Source: CAZDWZ01 sp964509425
GTDB lineage: Bacteria; Bdellovibrionota_C; UBA2361; SZUA-149; CAZDWZ01
NCBI GenBank assembly: GCA_964509425.1
Contig: CAZDWZ010000017.1
Location: 8,117-72,116 of the forward strand
Length of the DNA stretch: 64,000 nt
Reading direction: 5' to 3'
Of this stretch, positions 23,377-32,906 are shown piece after piece; positions within the stretch are counted from its first letter, which is position 1, and each line of letters opens with the position of its first letter. Position numbers and translations under genes: made by a program. Under the pieces are notes generated by a model that did no database searches, had not been told where the DNA came from, and saw only the letters and a program-made list of their open reading frames with translations.

Positions 23377-24480
23377 ATGAGAATACAACTCCTTGGAGTG
23401 ATTCTGTTCTTTAAGATCGCTGCATCATGGGCGGATCAGACGGCGAAAGCTGATACACCCGCTGGTGTCGCGACGGCACGGAGGGTCTTCAACCGTTCTA
23501 TCGATACGAAATGCAGTCCACTGACGATGAATGATAACGCCGATGTCCTCGCAGTTTGTTTAGAGGGTGGTGAACCGAAGTTCGTTGAGATCTTAACATC
23601 CGAAGGCGAGGTGATTCGATTCGGCGAGAGATTCTTCGACCCCGCGCGGCCGCGCATGAATGTCACCGACCTCTCGAATGCGCGCGATGTTCTCGTTGAC
23701 GGCAGCTCATCGTCGTCCATTCACTGCAAAAACGCGAAAGTCGGCTGCAGCTACCGCATCTCTCCTGACGGAACGGTCAAACAGTTTCCGGTTTGGGGAA
23801 GCAATATGAGCCCGAACGGACGATATGTGTGCGGAGTCGACTCCGAGGACGTTCCGCACGTCTTTGATCTCTGGACTGATAAGGAGTTATCGCTTCCATC
23901 TTTAGAGGGGAAAATTCTCTTCTATCAGTGCGAGGCGGTGAACGATGATGGGGATCAGGTTCGACAAGCCTATAAAGACGGAGAAATGTTCTGGGCCAAG
24001 GTTTCGACGCGGAGCTACGAGCGGATCGAAAATGTAACTCTCCCCGAAGATTCCATGTTCCGCAGCACGAGTTACTTCGCAGGGCTCAATAGAGGCGGAG
24101 ACATTCTCATTCAAAAAAACGAGAGCGAACGGGGCTCCGATCGGCCGGTTCGCGATAGCTTGACGCTTTATACCGCAAGTTCTCCGGGCTGGGAGGCGAA
24201 AGGGGTCGCCGAAGATGCCAAATTCGTGCGCGGTGAGTTCCTGAACGACAAACGCGTTGTCATCGGCCGCCGCACGAGGTCTTGGATGACGGGAACGGAA
24301 TCAGCGGCAATCTTCGTCTGGTCGCCACGCACAGGGACAAAGCGCCTTTCGGAATATGTCTTTGTCAGCAAAATTCACCCGCCGAGCATCCGTGCGCTCA
24401 ACAACAAGAATCAGATTCTTCTTTGCGAAGAGAGCAAAAAGCCGGAGTGCCGAGTTGTTTCGCTTCCGGCAGATTTGTAA
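23377..24480 (+). CDS. Secreted beta-propeller-like protein
   Basis: Product of 367 residues using ATG 23377, which gives a proper signal peptide (MRIQLLGVILFFKIAASWAD); the longer frame from 23326 puts a polar 17-residue extension before it. The mature protein has regular beta blades with repeated patterns such as NMSPNGRYVCGVDSEDVPHV and ALNNKNQILLCEESKKPECR, similar to the HAF-repeat/propeller type in which short phrases about state and text alternate. Six or more Cys suggest disulphides. Periplasmic or secreted. No enzyme motif. Function unknown. Confidence 0.65.
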   Translation: MRIQLLGVILFFKIAASWADQTAKADTPAGVATARRVFNRSIDTKCSPLTMNDNADVLAVCLEGGEPKFVEILTSEGEVIRFGERFFDPARPRMNVTDLSNARDVLVDGSSSSSIHCKNAKVGCSYRISPDGTVKQFPVWGSNMSPNGRYVCGVDSEDVPHVFDLWTDKELSLPSLEGKILFYQCEAVNDDGDQVRQAYKDGEMFWAKVSTRSYERIENVTLPEDSMFRSTSYFAGLNRGGDILIQKNESERGSDRPVRDSLTLYTASSPGWEAKGVAEDAKFVRGEFLNDKRVVIGRRTRSWMTGTESAAIFVWSPRTGTKRLSEYVFVSKIHPPSIRALNNKNQILLCEESKKPECRVVSLPADL

Positions 24481-24507
24481 GCGAAGAATAGACCTATGAG
24501 GCTCGTC

Positions 24508-25011
24508 ATGATCGGCATTCAAATTCTTCAACCTTCCGACACCTCGGCCTTTCGAGCGCTGCGACTTATCGGTTTGGAGGAATCTCCCGCGGCATTTGCT
24601 CAAACAAAAGAACAGTTCAGCGCGATAAGCATAGCCGACTTGCGCAAATGGATCGGACCCGGCGAACGGCGCTGCGTGGTCGGCGCGTTTTCCGGAGACC
24701 AGCTCGTAGGGCTTGCGGGGCTTCACCCGGAATCTCACCCAGATCGATCTTACGTTGCGACTGTGTGGGGGCTTTATGTTCTCCCGGAGTATCGTGGCCG
24801 GGGCATCTCTCGAAGCTTGATGCAGACACTCATCACCGAGGCGAAAAGAATGCCGGAAGTGAGAATGCTAACGCTTCGCGTCTCCCCTACTCAATCCATT
24901 GCACGGCAGTTGTATTCGTCTCTCGGGTTCTCATTTTCGGAAGAGATGCAAAAGGAGCTCCGTGTCGGAGAGGAAGAAATCGACAAGACTCAAATGTATA
25001 TGGAAATCTGA
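24508..25011 (+). CDS. GNAT-family N-acetyltransferase
   Basis: Product of 167 residues from ATG 24508 (MIGIQILQP), with GAGG 7 bases upstream; an in-frame ATG at 24496 is possible. The acetyl-CoA-binding motif A is VWGLYVLPEYRGRGISRSLM with the R-G-x-G-I pyrophosphate loop. Motif B follows in LTLRVSPTQSIARQLYSSLG and FSFSEEMQKEL. The N-terminus (DTSAFRALRLIGLEESPAAF) is typical of the RimI/phosphinothricin-like branch with the ESP-AF pattern. It would acetylate an amine of unknown identity in the cytoplasm. It is 27 bases downstream of the secreted gene. Confidence 0.85.
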   Translation: MIGIQILQPSDTSAFRALRLIGLEESPAAFAQTKEQFSAISIADLRKWIGPGERRCVVGAFSGDQLVGLAGLHPESHPDRSYVATVWGLYVLPEYRGRGISRSLMQTLITEAKRMPEVRMLTLRVSPTQSIARQLYSSLGFSFSEEMQKELRVGEEEIDKTQMYMEI

Positions 25012-25116
25012 TTCTCAGACGGCCTTGAGTTCTTCTTCGGACAGACTCTCAAGGGTCTCAAAGGTTCTGAGGTAAGACTGCCCGCTTGGCGGAAGTATCT
25101 CCGGAGCGCCGGAAAA

Positions 25117-25686
25117 TCACTTTGCCCACGCCCTCTCGCCTTCGCGAAACTCCATGTAGCGCTTGCTTGCTATGTTCACGAACCGAAAGCGAGTCGGGAG
25201 ACACTCGAGCTCTAGTCTGTGCGCGAAGAACTGCCAAAAGTCTGGCTTCCCAGTGTCTTTTCTGGTGAACAACAATGGCTCATAGGCCACCTTGATTCCC
25301 GACCAGGCTTTTGCTTGCGCCTGCTGTTCCGAATTTTTCTTATCGTAGAACACGGCGTCTAGCCTTTCGCTTCCCGGCGTGAAATCGTGCACTTCCTCAA
25401 GACGCACGTTCGGCTTCGCGCAGATCGGAACATCACGCTGCTTAAGGAGCTCGCTCGAGAATTCACCCATCGGGCTGTCCGTCCTTGCCTTTGGCGTCCG
25501 GTGTCGCTCTTCCTCCAGGAATGCGTCGATGAGCTCGGCAGTGTAGGTCCCTCGCGGCCGGAGCTCCCCTTCAGGCGCATCGGGGTTTTCGACTTGAGCG
25601 CTCACCAATGTGACGCCAGAAACGGCCCAAAGAATCCCCGGCAGAATCCCAAGAAAGGCGGTAGAATTAAAAAGTCTTCGATTCAT
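25117..25686 (-). CDS. Secreted protein sharing a C-terminal domain with the TrbC/TraW-like gene
   Basis: Product of 189 residues with a signal peptide (hydrophobic core FLGILPGILWAVSGVTLVSAQ in its first 31 residues). The C-terminal 100 residues align by eye with the end of the protein at 27895-29304. The shared pattern is Cys, then G-S-x3-D, Y-D-K/S, W-x-G-V/I-x-V, L-x-x-x-C-x-PTRFRFVN, R-F/Y-ME and EG-x2-AW. The second protein has an extra N-terminal thioredoxin-like part. This one is therefore a short paralogue keeping only the tail domain. It is probably periplasmic. Its role is unknown; a place in a conjugation-derived envelope complex is inferred. Confidence 0.65.
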   Translation of the reverse strand: MNRRLFNSTAFLGILPGILWAVSGVTLVSAQVENPDAPEGELRPRGTYTAELIDAFLEEERHRTPKARTDSPMGEFSSELLKQRDVPICAKPNVRLEEVHDFTPGSERLDAVFYDKKNSEQQAQAKAWSGIKVAYEPLLFTRKDTGKPDFWQFFAHRLELECLPTRFRFVNIASKRYMEFREGERAWAK

Positions 25687-25933
25687 AGAGGTTGATTTGC
25701 TCGCATTCTGTTATGTCTCGATTTAGACGTAAGGCGTCCCTATTATTCAGGAATACGGCAATTCGCGATTCGGACGATTGCCGGACCGCCGCTGCAGGAC
25801 TCCCGAGGAGGATTTATCAACCGGAAATCCTTAGGTTTCGAGTAACAAAGAATGAGGTAATTCGTATAACCCTATAGTGAGCGGAGTGCCCGAAAAGGGA
25901 TAAGTTACAATTATTTAGTAGTTTTCAAGTCTG

Positions 25934-27784
25934 ATGAACCGAACTCTCCCCGCAGCTTTGCTGGTCGCCCTCCTCTTGCCGCTGTTTGCCGCAACGGTCG
26001 CGCTCGCGCAAAACGACAAGGACAGCCGCCTCAAAAATTCAGCGCCGAGAGTCCGGCAGCACGTGAAGCAAATTCTCTCCGAGTATAAGGGCCACGAAGG
26101 CTACGGCAAACAAGTCGCGAACAAGGCGAACACGGACGGGAAACAAAAACAGTGGAAATGCGGAAACGGAACCTGCCCGGGCGCCAAAGATCACGATTGG
26201 GATCCGAATTCTAATCAGAATTCCGAGCAAGACTATAAAGACGACAGCGAAAAGGTCATGGTCAACGACGATGAAAACCTTCGTGAGCTGTGGTCATGTT
26301 TCGAGCCGGGCCGAATAAAGTATACCCCTCCTCCCGATCCGCTCGATGTGATGTGCGATGCTTGGTGCCCGCCCCCCATCGTCTGTGAATATGTCTGTCC
26401 AGGACCCAGACGTGTTCCGCGGAACCGTCACTCGGTCTACGAGGAATGGCGTCCCTATCACGTGGCCTACATCAACAACTACGGTATCAACCGCCTGAAC
26501 CCTTCCGAACAAAGCGCGAAGGGCGATGAATACATGAAGCAGCAGCTCTTGAGCCGGAAGCAAGAGAGCGAGCGAGAAGAAAAGAATATGCTCGAGCAGA
26601 AAGAGGCGATCAAATCGCAGTATGTAAGTCAGATCGACAGTAAGCGGGACACGAAGGGCCAGGGACATGGCGCTGGATTCTTTCAGTCCTCGGACATGCT
26701 TATCGATAAGCTCTATGGACATGGCGCGCGCACACGCTGGTCGTATAAATTTTCAGAAGAACGCCAACCCGAAATCTGTCTCGGTTGGGCAGAGCGCGAC
26801 GATTGTATCGCGAATACGGCAGCTCCGAAGAAAAACGAGAAGGATATTCTCAACCTTTGGACCGAGTTCGGCATGCTGGACGTCGTCTGGAATATGCCTG
26901 AGATGACCAAACGGCATTCGCAGCGGGAAAGCGACATGTACGAGGCGACGGCTTATCCCGAGGAGACTATTTCTCAAGCCGGAAAGAATAAAAAGAAAGC
27001 CGAAGATTGGATCAAGAGTAAAAGCCCCGCTGCATGGCGCCGGAAAACCTGGTCGAAGACCTACGACGACTTAAAAGAAGTCGAGATCGGTCAGAGCAAT
27101 AATCAGAAGCAAGAAGAGTTCGTGTACTTCACCACCGAGCTCGGACCCCTGACCGGAACCGTAAACGCGACTCTCGGGCTTCCGGAGCTTTCGGCGGGAG
27201 CGACCCTCTCGCGCAGAGTGTTCTACGTGATGGGCTCGAAGGACTTTCTCAAATATCACAATGATAATCCGCAAGAGAAAGGCCGGATGAATGAATACAC
27301 GGTGGTGAAGAACAACAAGAGCCGTGAAATCGATAAAATGCAGAGAATCTGGCCACGCCGAGGCAACAAGCCTTCTGAGTGTTTCCGTTCACAGCGGATT
27401 CCAAACATGGTGAACACCACCGAGAACCAATGGGCGAAGCAGAACTTTCCGTATGACCTCATTCATTACGTTGATGAACATTACGGCGAGATGACCTACG
27501 CCTATTGGAACAAGGTCGTGTATTGCGCCTGCGAGAAGTGCAGTATCCCTACAAAGAGCGGTTGCACCCTCATGGAGCCGCGCATGCACCCTGAGGTGCC
27601 GGGCGACGAAGGCCGCGGCGACGGAGATCAGCCGTACGGCCAATTTGAGAACCTCGAATGCCGATACCGCGAAGGAAAGTTCCCCTCCCCTTGGGCGCTC
27701 GAACAGCAGTCGTGCGGTGCCGGAGACCGGCCGCCAGGAGAGTCGGTGTACGAAGGGAATCGCGACGGAAATCCGGACGTGTAA
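25934..27784 (+). CDS. Secreted Cys-rich protein, TraU / ICE-TraU-like candidate
   Basis: Product of 616 residues with a signal peptide (LPAALLVALLLPLFAATVAL, then AQ). Notable regions are a Cys cluster LDVMCDAWCPPPIVCEYVCP followed by VYEEWRPYHVAYINNYG, a coiled-coil region near residue 210, YFTTELGPLTG, and a second Cys cluster AYWNKVVYCACEKCSIP. The paired C-x-x-W-C...C and W-C-x-C clusters recall the TraU-like proteins of F-type and ICE-type conjugation systems. The protein is longer and the match is partial. It lies between two leftward genes that share a tail domain, one with a TrbC/TraW-like thioredoxin part. No ATPase or pilin gene is present here. Confidence 0.5.
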   Translation: MNRTLPAALLVALLLPLFAATVALAQNDKDSRLKNSAPRVRQHVKQILSEYKGHEGYGKQVANKANTDGKQKQWKCGNGTCPGAKDHDWDPNSNQNSEQDYKDDSEKVMVNDDENLRELWSCFEPGRIKYTPPPDPLDVMCDAWCPPPIVCEYVCPGPRRVPRNRHSVYEEWRPYHVAYINNYGINRLNPSEQSAKGDEYMKQQLLSRKQESEREEKNMLEQKEAIKSQYVSQIDSKRDTKGQGHGAGFFQSSDMLIDKLYGHGARTRWSYKFSEERQPEICLGWAERDDCIANTAAPKKNEKDILNLWTEFGMLDVVWNMPEMTKRHSQRESDMYEATAYPEETISQAGKNKKKAEDWIKSKSPAAWRRKTWSKTYDDLKEVEIGQSNNQKQEEFVYFTTELGPLTGTVNATLGLPELSAGATLSRRVFYVMGSKDFLKYHNDNPQEKGRMNEYTVVKNNKSREIDKMQRIWPRRGNKPSECFRSQRIPNMVNTTENQWAKQNFPYDLIHYVDEHYGEMTYAYWNKVVYCACEKCSIPTKSGCTLMEPRMHPEVPGDEGRGDGDQPYGQFENLECRYREGKFPSPWALEQQSCGAGDRPPGESVYEGNRDGNPDV

Positions 27785-27894
27785 GGAACCTCGGCCGCCG
27801 CAGAAATACTTCTGAGAATACTCTCGGCCCGCCATTCGAGGTCGGCTTTTAAATCGAATTTCTTGAACCGCGGATTGAAGCGGATTGAAGAAGA

Positions 27895-29304
27895 TTACTC
27901 CCAGCGGAAAGAACCGTCACCTTCCTGCCACGCGGCCGGTCCCTCTTTCGTCTCCATGAACCGATCCCTTCCGACATTCACGAACCGAAATCGTGTCGGT
28001 GTACAGCGGATTTTCAGAGTCCTCGCAAACGATTGGATTCGGTCGTAGACGTAGAAAGGATTTATGAAAGCCGTCGGGATATACGGGACCGCAACGCCGG
28101 GCCATCGATCGGCGCGCTCTCGCTGAATTTTATCTTCGGAATCATAATACGTAATATCGATCGCGTTCGAGCCCATGGTGTGATGATACACTCGGTCACG
28201 TACCACTTTTGATTGCTGGCAAGGCTCGAGGACGTCGTAGGTCCCCGCGCCCGGCGGCAGCGCGGCATCGTCCACGAGGAGCGAGATGATTCTCGTCTCT
28301 TTAGTCCAATCGTTATTTACAACTCCTGGCGTTGCTTTGGGGAGAGCGTTCCCAGACGATCGGACACTGCGGTGAACAACTGCCGCATCAGGGTCAGCGA
28401 GAGCGAACTGGAGCCTCGCCGGCCGCGGCTCCTTCTCGGAGTGTGAGACCGTTGGAGCCAGAAATTTGCCGTTTCCTGGAAAAAGATTGAGCGGCGCCGA
28501 GGTCCCTTCGAAAACATAGTCGTCGCCATGATATCGGACGATCCAAGCCGGCGAATACGAAATCTTCAAGCGATTCAGGATGTCCGCGCCCGGATGAAGT
28601 TCTGAGTTCCGCAGCGAGAGATTCGCTTTTGCCTGAGCGAAGGGGGTCGGTTTGGGGGGCGTCCCGCTCGGTATCGGATTTGCTTCGGTGCCGATCTCGA
28701 CATCGAGCAGATGTGCGCCGCTGCCGACGACGACCACAAACCCTATCGGAATGCCGAGAGTGTCTCGAATCTTTTTTAGCTCCGCGAGCCGGTCTATGAG
28801 GTATTTCTCGTTGTCGCCGTTTACAACGAGGTTCAGCACCGCGTGGTCCTTGTACCAATTCTCATACGCCCGGAACCGACTTTCGTTCGGAAGCTGCGAT
28901 CGCGGCGGCGCCGACTGCGTTTCGCCTGAATGAATTGCTGCAGTCTTTTTGAGAAGCTCTTCGGCCCTCACTGTTTTTGCTTCGTCGCTCGCATCAGGCG
29001 GAGCTTGGTTCAATTCAGGTCCAAGCATGCGCTTCGCGCGCTCAAGGACATCTTTGATATGAAGGTCCACGTCGCCCTCAGCGCGTGCCGGCTGAGGCGA
29101 TGCTCCTGCCGGTTGGAACGGCGGGCTCTTCGGCGGTGTCTGCTGCGCAGGTTGAGCGACAGGTGGTTTCGGCGACGCCTTCTTTTCGTCCCCAAACGCC
29201 CGATATTCGTCGAGGTCATTCTGCGCAAGGCAAACAGCCGGTAGGAGGACCGCTAGTCCGACTATGGCGCTGGAGAACCTGAATATTCGAAGGCGTTTCT
29301 TCAC
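27895..29304 (-). CDS. TrbC/TraW-like periplasmic protein with extra C-terminal domain
   Basis: Product of 469 residues. I chose the GTG at 29304, which yields a clean signal peptide (VKKRLRIFRFSSAIVGLAVL, then LPAVCLAQ) with GAGG four bases upstream; the frame extends to 29472 but has no signal there. A Pro/Ala linker leads to a coiled region, then a thioredoxin-like domain (VLNLVVNGDNEKYLIDRLAE ... RLKISYSPAWIVRYHGDDYV) of the TrbC_Ftype kind. In such pilus-assembly proteins the YxPaw strand and helix are typical. The C-terminal 120 residues are shared with the 189-residue neighbour. Secreted, probably periplasmic. Confidence 0.55.
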   Translation of the reverse strand: MKKRLRIFRFSSAIVGLAVLLPAVCLAQNDLDEYRAFGDEKKASPKPPVAQPAQQTPPKSPPFQPAGASPQPARAEGDVDLHIKDVLERAKRMLGPELNQAPPDASDEAKTVRAEELLKKTAAIHSGETQSAPPRSQLPNESRFRAYENWYKDHAVLNLVVNGDNEKYLIDRLAELKKIRDTLGIPIGFVVVVGSGAHLLDVEIGTEANPIPSGTPPKPTPFAQAKANLSLRNSELHPGADILNRLKISYSPAWIVRYHGDDYVFEGTSAPLNLFPGNGKFLAPTVSHSEKEPRPARLQFALADPDAAVVHRSVRSSGNALPKATPGVVNNDWTKETRIISLLVDDAALPPGAGTYDVLEPCQQSKVVRDRVYHHTMGSNAIDITYYDSEDKIQRERADRWPGVAVPYIPTAFINPFYVYDRIQSFARTLKIRCTPTRFRFVNVGRDRFMETKEGPAAWQEGDGSFRWE

Positions 29305-29470
29305 TCGGCCTCGGTAATGCTGACTCTCGAAATAAAACAAAGCCGTCTCTGGCGACAGTGGCATATCGTACTTTATATTCCGATTGACGAATCCGGTGCA
29401 TAACCCGATTACAATGTTCGTAGAAACACTCAGGAAAGGCGCGGGCCAGTGCCGCGTCCGGGAAAAAATC

Positions 29471-30589
29471 ATGCCAGCGAGAATGAGAAGTCATCTTCCG
29501 GTAATTTTGATGATTTTAGGCACTCTTGTGTGCTCGCGGCAGGCAACGGCGGACGATTTCCGAACACCCTCTAATTCAGGCAGTCAGCGCTCCCGCTTTA
29601 TTGCAATTGGCGAATCGCTTCAAAATTCCAGCGACCTCCAAAGCTTCGAACAACAAATGATCACGACCCTCATTGAGGAGAACGGCTATCGTGGCATCAT
29701 CATGGAGGAGACGGATTCTGCCTTGGAGCCGGTTCGCGAATATTTGACCTCCAATTGTTCAGGTACTTCTAGTGGAGCAATTGAGGCTTCGTCGATGAAG
29801 GATTTTTGGAAGCAGAGCCGGGCGGTACATGAACTTTTTCAATGGCTGTGTGTGTACAACCGAAAGGCTTTGCTTTCCCCAGTTCTTGTTTACGGGAATG
29901 ACAGCTTTGAGATTGAATGGGCGACCCGACTGCTCAGTAAAAAAGCAGCGACTGCCGGTGGCTTTGCCAAAACGGGATGTCTCCTCGACAGCACGGAAGA
30001 GTCCGCCGACGGAGATGTTGCCGGTTTGTTTACTGCCTTCATCTCAAATCCGAATCCCCCTGCCGATAAGTCGCCGCTTACCAATTGCGTGACGCGGATA
30101 AGAAGCGTCATGCAATCTCTCTCGACCGGGAAGGAGCCGGAGAAGGTTCGGGCCGCCCGGACGTTGGTTTTTGCCTACGACCATTTACGAAACTACCGCG
30201 CCAATATTGTGCAGGCCTATGCCGCGCGTGACCGGATAATGTTCGATAACACCGAGGATCTTTTGCAGAAGCCGCTTGCGCGAAAGCGGGTAATCTTCTG
30301 GGGGCATATTTCTCATTTTCTTCGCGGTCCCGGCGATCCCGACGCGAACAATTTCGGTGTTCAGACTATGGGATACTTTCTCGGTAAGCGGTATGCAAAA
30401 GATTATCAAGTGATGGGTGTGGTCTCCTCGAAGTCCAAAGACAATTGGGGATTTAGCAATGCGACCGTTGACAAATTAGTTGCCGCACTCGGCCCCCAAC
30501 AGCGAAAGGTGTTCCAATCAACCGCGCCGGAACTCTCGCCATTTCCCTGGAAGAGTAATCTTGATCTCTTGATGGTTGTGAAGAATTAG
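29471..30589 (+). CDS. Erythromycin-esterase-like secreted protein
   Basis: Product of 372 residues from ATG 29471, giving a signal peptide (MPARMRSHLPVILMILGTLV, then CSRQATA). The fold resembles the erythromycin-esterase (Ere) family. The N-terminal GE motif is present (FIAIGESLQ, Glu48). A helical FEQQMITTLIEENGYRGIIM segment and the C-terminal ARDRIMFDNTEDLLQK ... IFWGHISHFLR region also match Ere helices and the H-N-x-H type motif. The His normally following GE (GExxHG) is missing, and the H-N-x-H motif reads H-I-S-H, so macrolide hydrolysis is doubtful. Periplasmic. Divergent from the TrbC-like gene with 166 bases between. Confidence 0.65.
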   Translation: MPARMRSHLPVILMILGTLVCSRQATADDFRTPSNSGSQRSRFIAIGESLQNSSDLQSFEQQMITTLIEENGYRGIIMEETDSALEPVREYLTSNCSGTSSGAIEASSMKDFWKQSRAVHELFQWLCVYNRKALLSPVLVYGNDSFEIEWATRLLSKKAATAGGFAKTGCLLDSTEESADGDVAGLFTAFISNPNPPADKSPLTNCVTRIRSVMQSLSTGKEPEKVRAARTLVFAYDHLRNYRANIVQAYAARDRIMFDNTEDLLQKPLARKRVIFWGHISHFLRGPGDPDANNFGVQTMGYFLGKRYAKDYQVMGVVSSKSKDNWGFSNATVDKLVAALGPQQRKVFQSTAPELSPFPWKSNLDLLMVVKN

Positions 30590-30672
30590 TGCCGCATGGG
30601 CGGATTTCGTTCTCGAGCTACCTGCACTCGGAGACTCCCAAGGCGAGCAGCACAGCCGACAAGGTTAGCGCA

Positions 30673-32001
30673 CTACCCCTCTTGAACGCGATCGCCCGCA
30701 ATCTCCGACTCGACGAGCTGCGCGAGAGTCCAGGATTCAATGGGCTTCTCGGGAGCTTCGCGAATTGAAGTTCGGCGGAGAAACTCCAGGAAAATCCCCG
30801 AAGACTGAGCTTCGTTCGATTCCACTCCGCGCTTGGCGCTCGATTGCCGGTATTCCTCCGCACGAAAGGTGTCGAGGACGTAACCGACGGTGAACTTTTC
30901 GGGAGAGAGACGGAGCGCTCGAGCATGCGTTTTGTTGTCCGATGCGGTCAGGATATTGGCTTGTGTGAGAATGTCCAAGCAACTCTTCACCCGAGCCGGG
31001 TCAGCGCCTGTCTCGACGGCCAGGTCAGATTCGCTCGGTGGGTTAGTTCCGAGCAAGAAGTTCCTCGTGATGCAGTAGAGAATTCGAAGCCCGAAAATAC
31101 CTCCCATCTCTCCGAGATCAGATTTGTATTTTCGAAGCCCTTGGAAGAGGCGGATATTTCCAGCCTGGTAGCTTACTTCGGCTCCGAAGAGCACGACCGC
31201 CCAGGCACAGTAGAGCCAGAAGAGAAAAACCGGGATCGACGTCAAGACTCCGTAGATGGTGCTATAGGTCGTGGAGAAACTGATGTATCTCGCGAATCCA
31301 CGCTTCACGAGCTCGAAAATGACGGCAGCGAGGAGCGCGCCAAACGCGGCGTCGGAGAAACGGACGATGGCTGCCGGCATGCGATAGAATAAGAGTGTCA
31401 GCGCAAGCCAGGTACACATGACCGGAATGAGGAAGTCGATGAGTCGAATCACGTGTGACTCAACCCAAGGCTCAGCAGAAGCGAAGGCCCCTACCCTCGC
31501 CCACCAATAAAAGGATGCTGCTATCAGTAGCGGTCCAAGAGTTATGACGGCCCAGAAGCTGATGATCTTTCCCGCGATAGTAAGATTCGAGGAAGCGCGC
31601 CAGACGACGTTCATTGCGCTCTCAATTGTGTTCAAGAGCGCGATCGCCGTGAGGAAGAGGACCGCGATGCTTACCGTGTTCAGCGCACTCACGTTCTCGT
31701 TAAAAAGATTGAGGTAGTCGAAGATCTGCGCGCGTAGATCTTTCATCAAGTCATTTTCCATCGGAGGGAGGACTTGCTGAAGGATTCCGGAGAGTGTGCG
31801 GGCGAGCTGGTCTTTGTCGATGCGAAACGCATTCAGCATCGAAAACGCGAGTGCGGAGACCGGAACGAGTGCAAAGAGTGTCGTGTATGCGAGCGATGAG
31901 GCGCGGGAAAAGCAGTCATCCCAATAAAAGCGGACGGCGGCAGTTCCGATCACACGGAACAGCCATCGGAATCCATCCAAAATTCGTCGCAGGTAATTCA
32001 T
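30673..32001 (-). CDS. yihY: YihY/BrkB-family inner-membrane protein
   Basis: Product of 442 residues with the YihY/virulence-factor-BrkB fold: N-terminal DDCFSRASSLAYTTLFALVP (the conserved A-x-x-LAY-T motif), then several hydrophobic helices up to about residue 270 including ITLGPLLIAASFYWW and FLFWLYCAWAVVLFGAEVSY. About 150 further cytoplasmic residues have a winged-helix-like part (SDLAVETGADPARVKSCLDI). Once called ribonuclease BN, the family is now viewed as membrane proteins of unclear role. It is the last gene of the leftward run, 20 bases after mtnP. Confidence 0.85.
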   Translation of the reverse strand: MNYLRRILDGFRWLFRVIGTAAVRFYWDDCFSRASSLAYTTLFALVPVSALAFSMLNAFRIDKDQLARTLSGILQQVLPPMENDLMKDLRAQIFDYLNLFNENVSALNTVSIAVLFLTAIALLNTIESAMNVVWRASSNLTIAGKIISFWAVITLGPLLIAASFYWWARVGAFASAEPWVESHVIRLIDFLIPVMCTWLALTLLFYRMPAAIVRFSDAAFGALLAAVIFELVKRGFARYISFSTTYSTIYGVLTSIPVFLFWLYCAWAVVLFGAEVSYQAGNIRLFQGLRKYKSDLGEMGGIFGLRILYCITRNFLLGTNPPSESDLAVETGADPARVKSCLDILTQANILTASDNKTHARALRLSPEKFTVGYVLDTFRAEEYRQSSAKRGVESNEAQSSGIFLEFLRRTSIREAPEKPIESWTLAQLVESEIAGDRVQEG

Positions 32002-32021
32002 CGTCCAGTATCTATACCGAA

Positions 32022-32906
32022 CTACTTCGCTTCACCGGAAGAGGGAATATACCGGCCTATGATGGGCCGCAGTCGTTCCTTGGTCTCGGCGGGCACCGTC
32101 CGAAGGTCGCTGAGGATTGAAAACTTGAGCGCATCGGCGACAAACGGCGCCGGTTTAAGGAGGGAAAGCCTTGGAATCACCTTCCGGAGAATCTCTTGGG
32201 CGAAGGATACATTTTCGGAAAGTACTCGGAGGATTTCTTCGACATTCACGTCTGAGTTCGGACTCCGCCAGCAATCAAAATCGGTAACCGTCGACAAAAT
32301 TGCGTATCCGATCTCAGCTTCCCGGGCGAGCTTCGCCTCGGGGAGCGCCGTCATCCCGATTAGAGACGCACCCCAATCCCGGTACAGGTTGCTTTCCGCT
32401 CGAGTCGAGAAGGCAGGTCCTTCCATGCACACATAGGTGCCGCCATTCTTGACTTTCGAAGGATTGATGGACTCGGCAGTCTCGAGAATTGCCTCGCGAA
32501 GGACGGGACAAAACGGGTCGGCGAACGGGACGTGAGCTACGAGCCCTTCTCCGAAAAAAGTATTCGGCCGTCCGACTGTCCGGTCGATAAGCTGGTCCGG
32601 CAAGCAGACGACTCCCGGAGAGTAATCCTCCCGGAGGCTGCCCACGGCACTGACGGAGATACACCACGAGACGCCAATTTCCTTCATCGCGTAAATGTTC
32701 GCGCGAGAGTTTACTTCGGACGGCATGAGGCGATGCCCAATTCCGTGACGGGCAAGGAAATAGACTTCGACGTTATCGATGAGTCCCCGAATTATCGGCG
32801 ATGAGGGCTCGCCAAAAGGCGTCGTTACTTGAAGCGGCTCGAGAAGCTTTAGGCCCTGAAGGCTATAGAGTCCGGTGCCACCGATGATGCCAATTTTTGC
32901 GTTCAT
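32022..32906 (-). CDS. mtnP: S-methyl-5-thioadenosine phosphorylase
   Basis: Product of 294 residues of the PNP/MTAP family. It splits methylthioadenosine with phosphate into adenine and methylthioribose-1-phosphate in methionine salvage. Motifs are GGTGLY near the start, FLARHGIGH (phosphate binding), NSRANIYAMKEIG, SAVGSLRE, and CMEGPAFSTRAESNLY, then GMTALPEAKLAREAEI and DFDCW. The ALPEAKLARE segment fits MTAP rather than guanosine/inosine phosphorylase. The start overlaps the rlmN stop (ATGA), so the two are translated together. Confidence 0.85.
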   Translation of the reverse strand: MNAKIGIIGGTGLYSLQGLKLLEPLQVTTPFGEPSSPIIRGLIDNVEVYFLARHGIGHRLMPSEVNSRANIYAMKEIGVSWCISVSAVGSLREDYSPGVVCLPDQLIDRTVGRPNTFFGEGLVAHVPFADPFCPVLREAILETAESINPSKVKNGGTYVCMEGPAFSTRAESNLYRDWGASLIGMTALPEAKLAREAEIGYAILSTVTDFDCWRSPNSDVNVEEILRVLSENVSFAQEILRKVIPRLSLLKPAPFVADALKFSILSDLRTVPAETKERLRPIIGRYIPSSGEAK

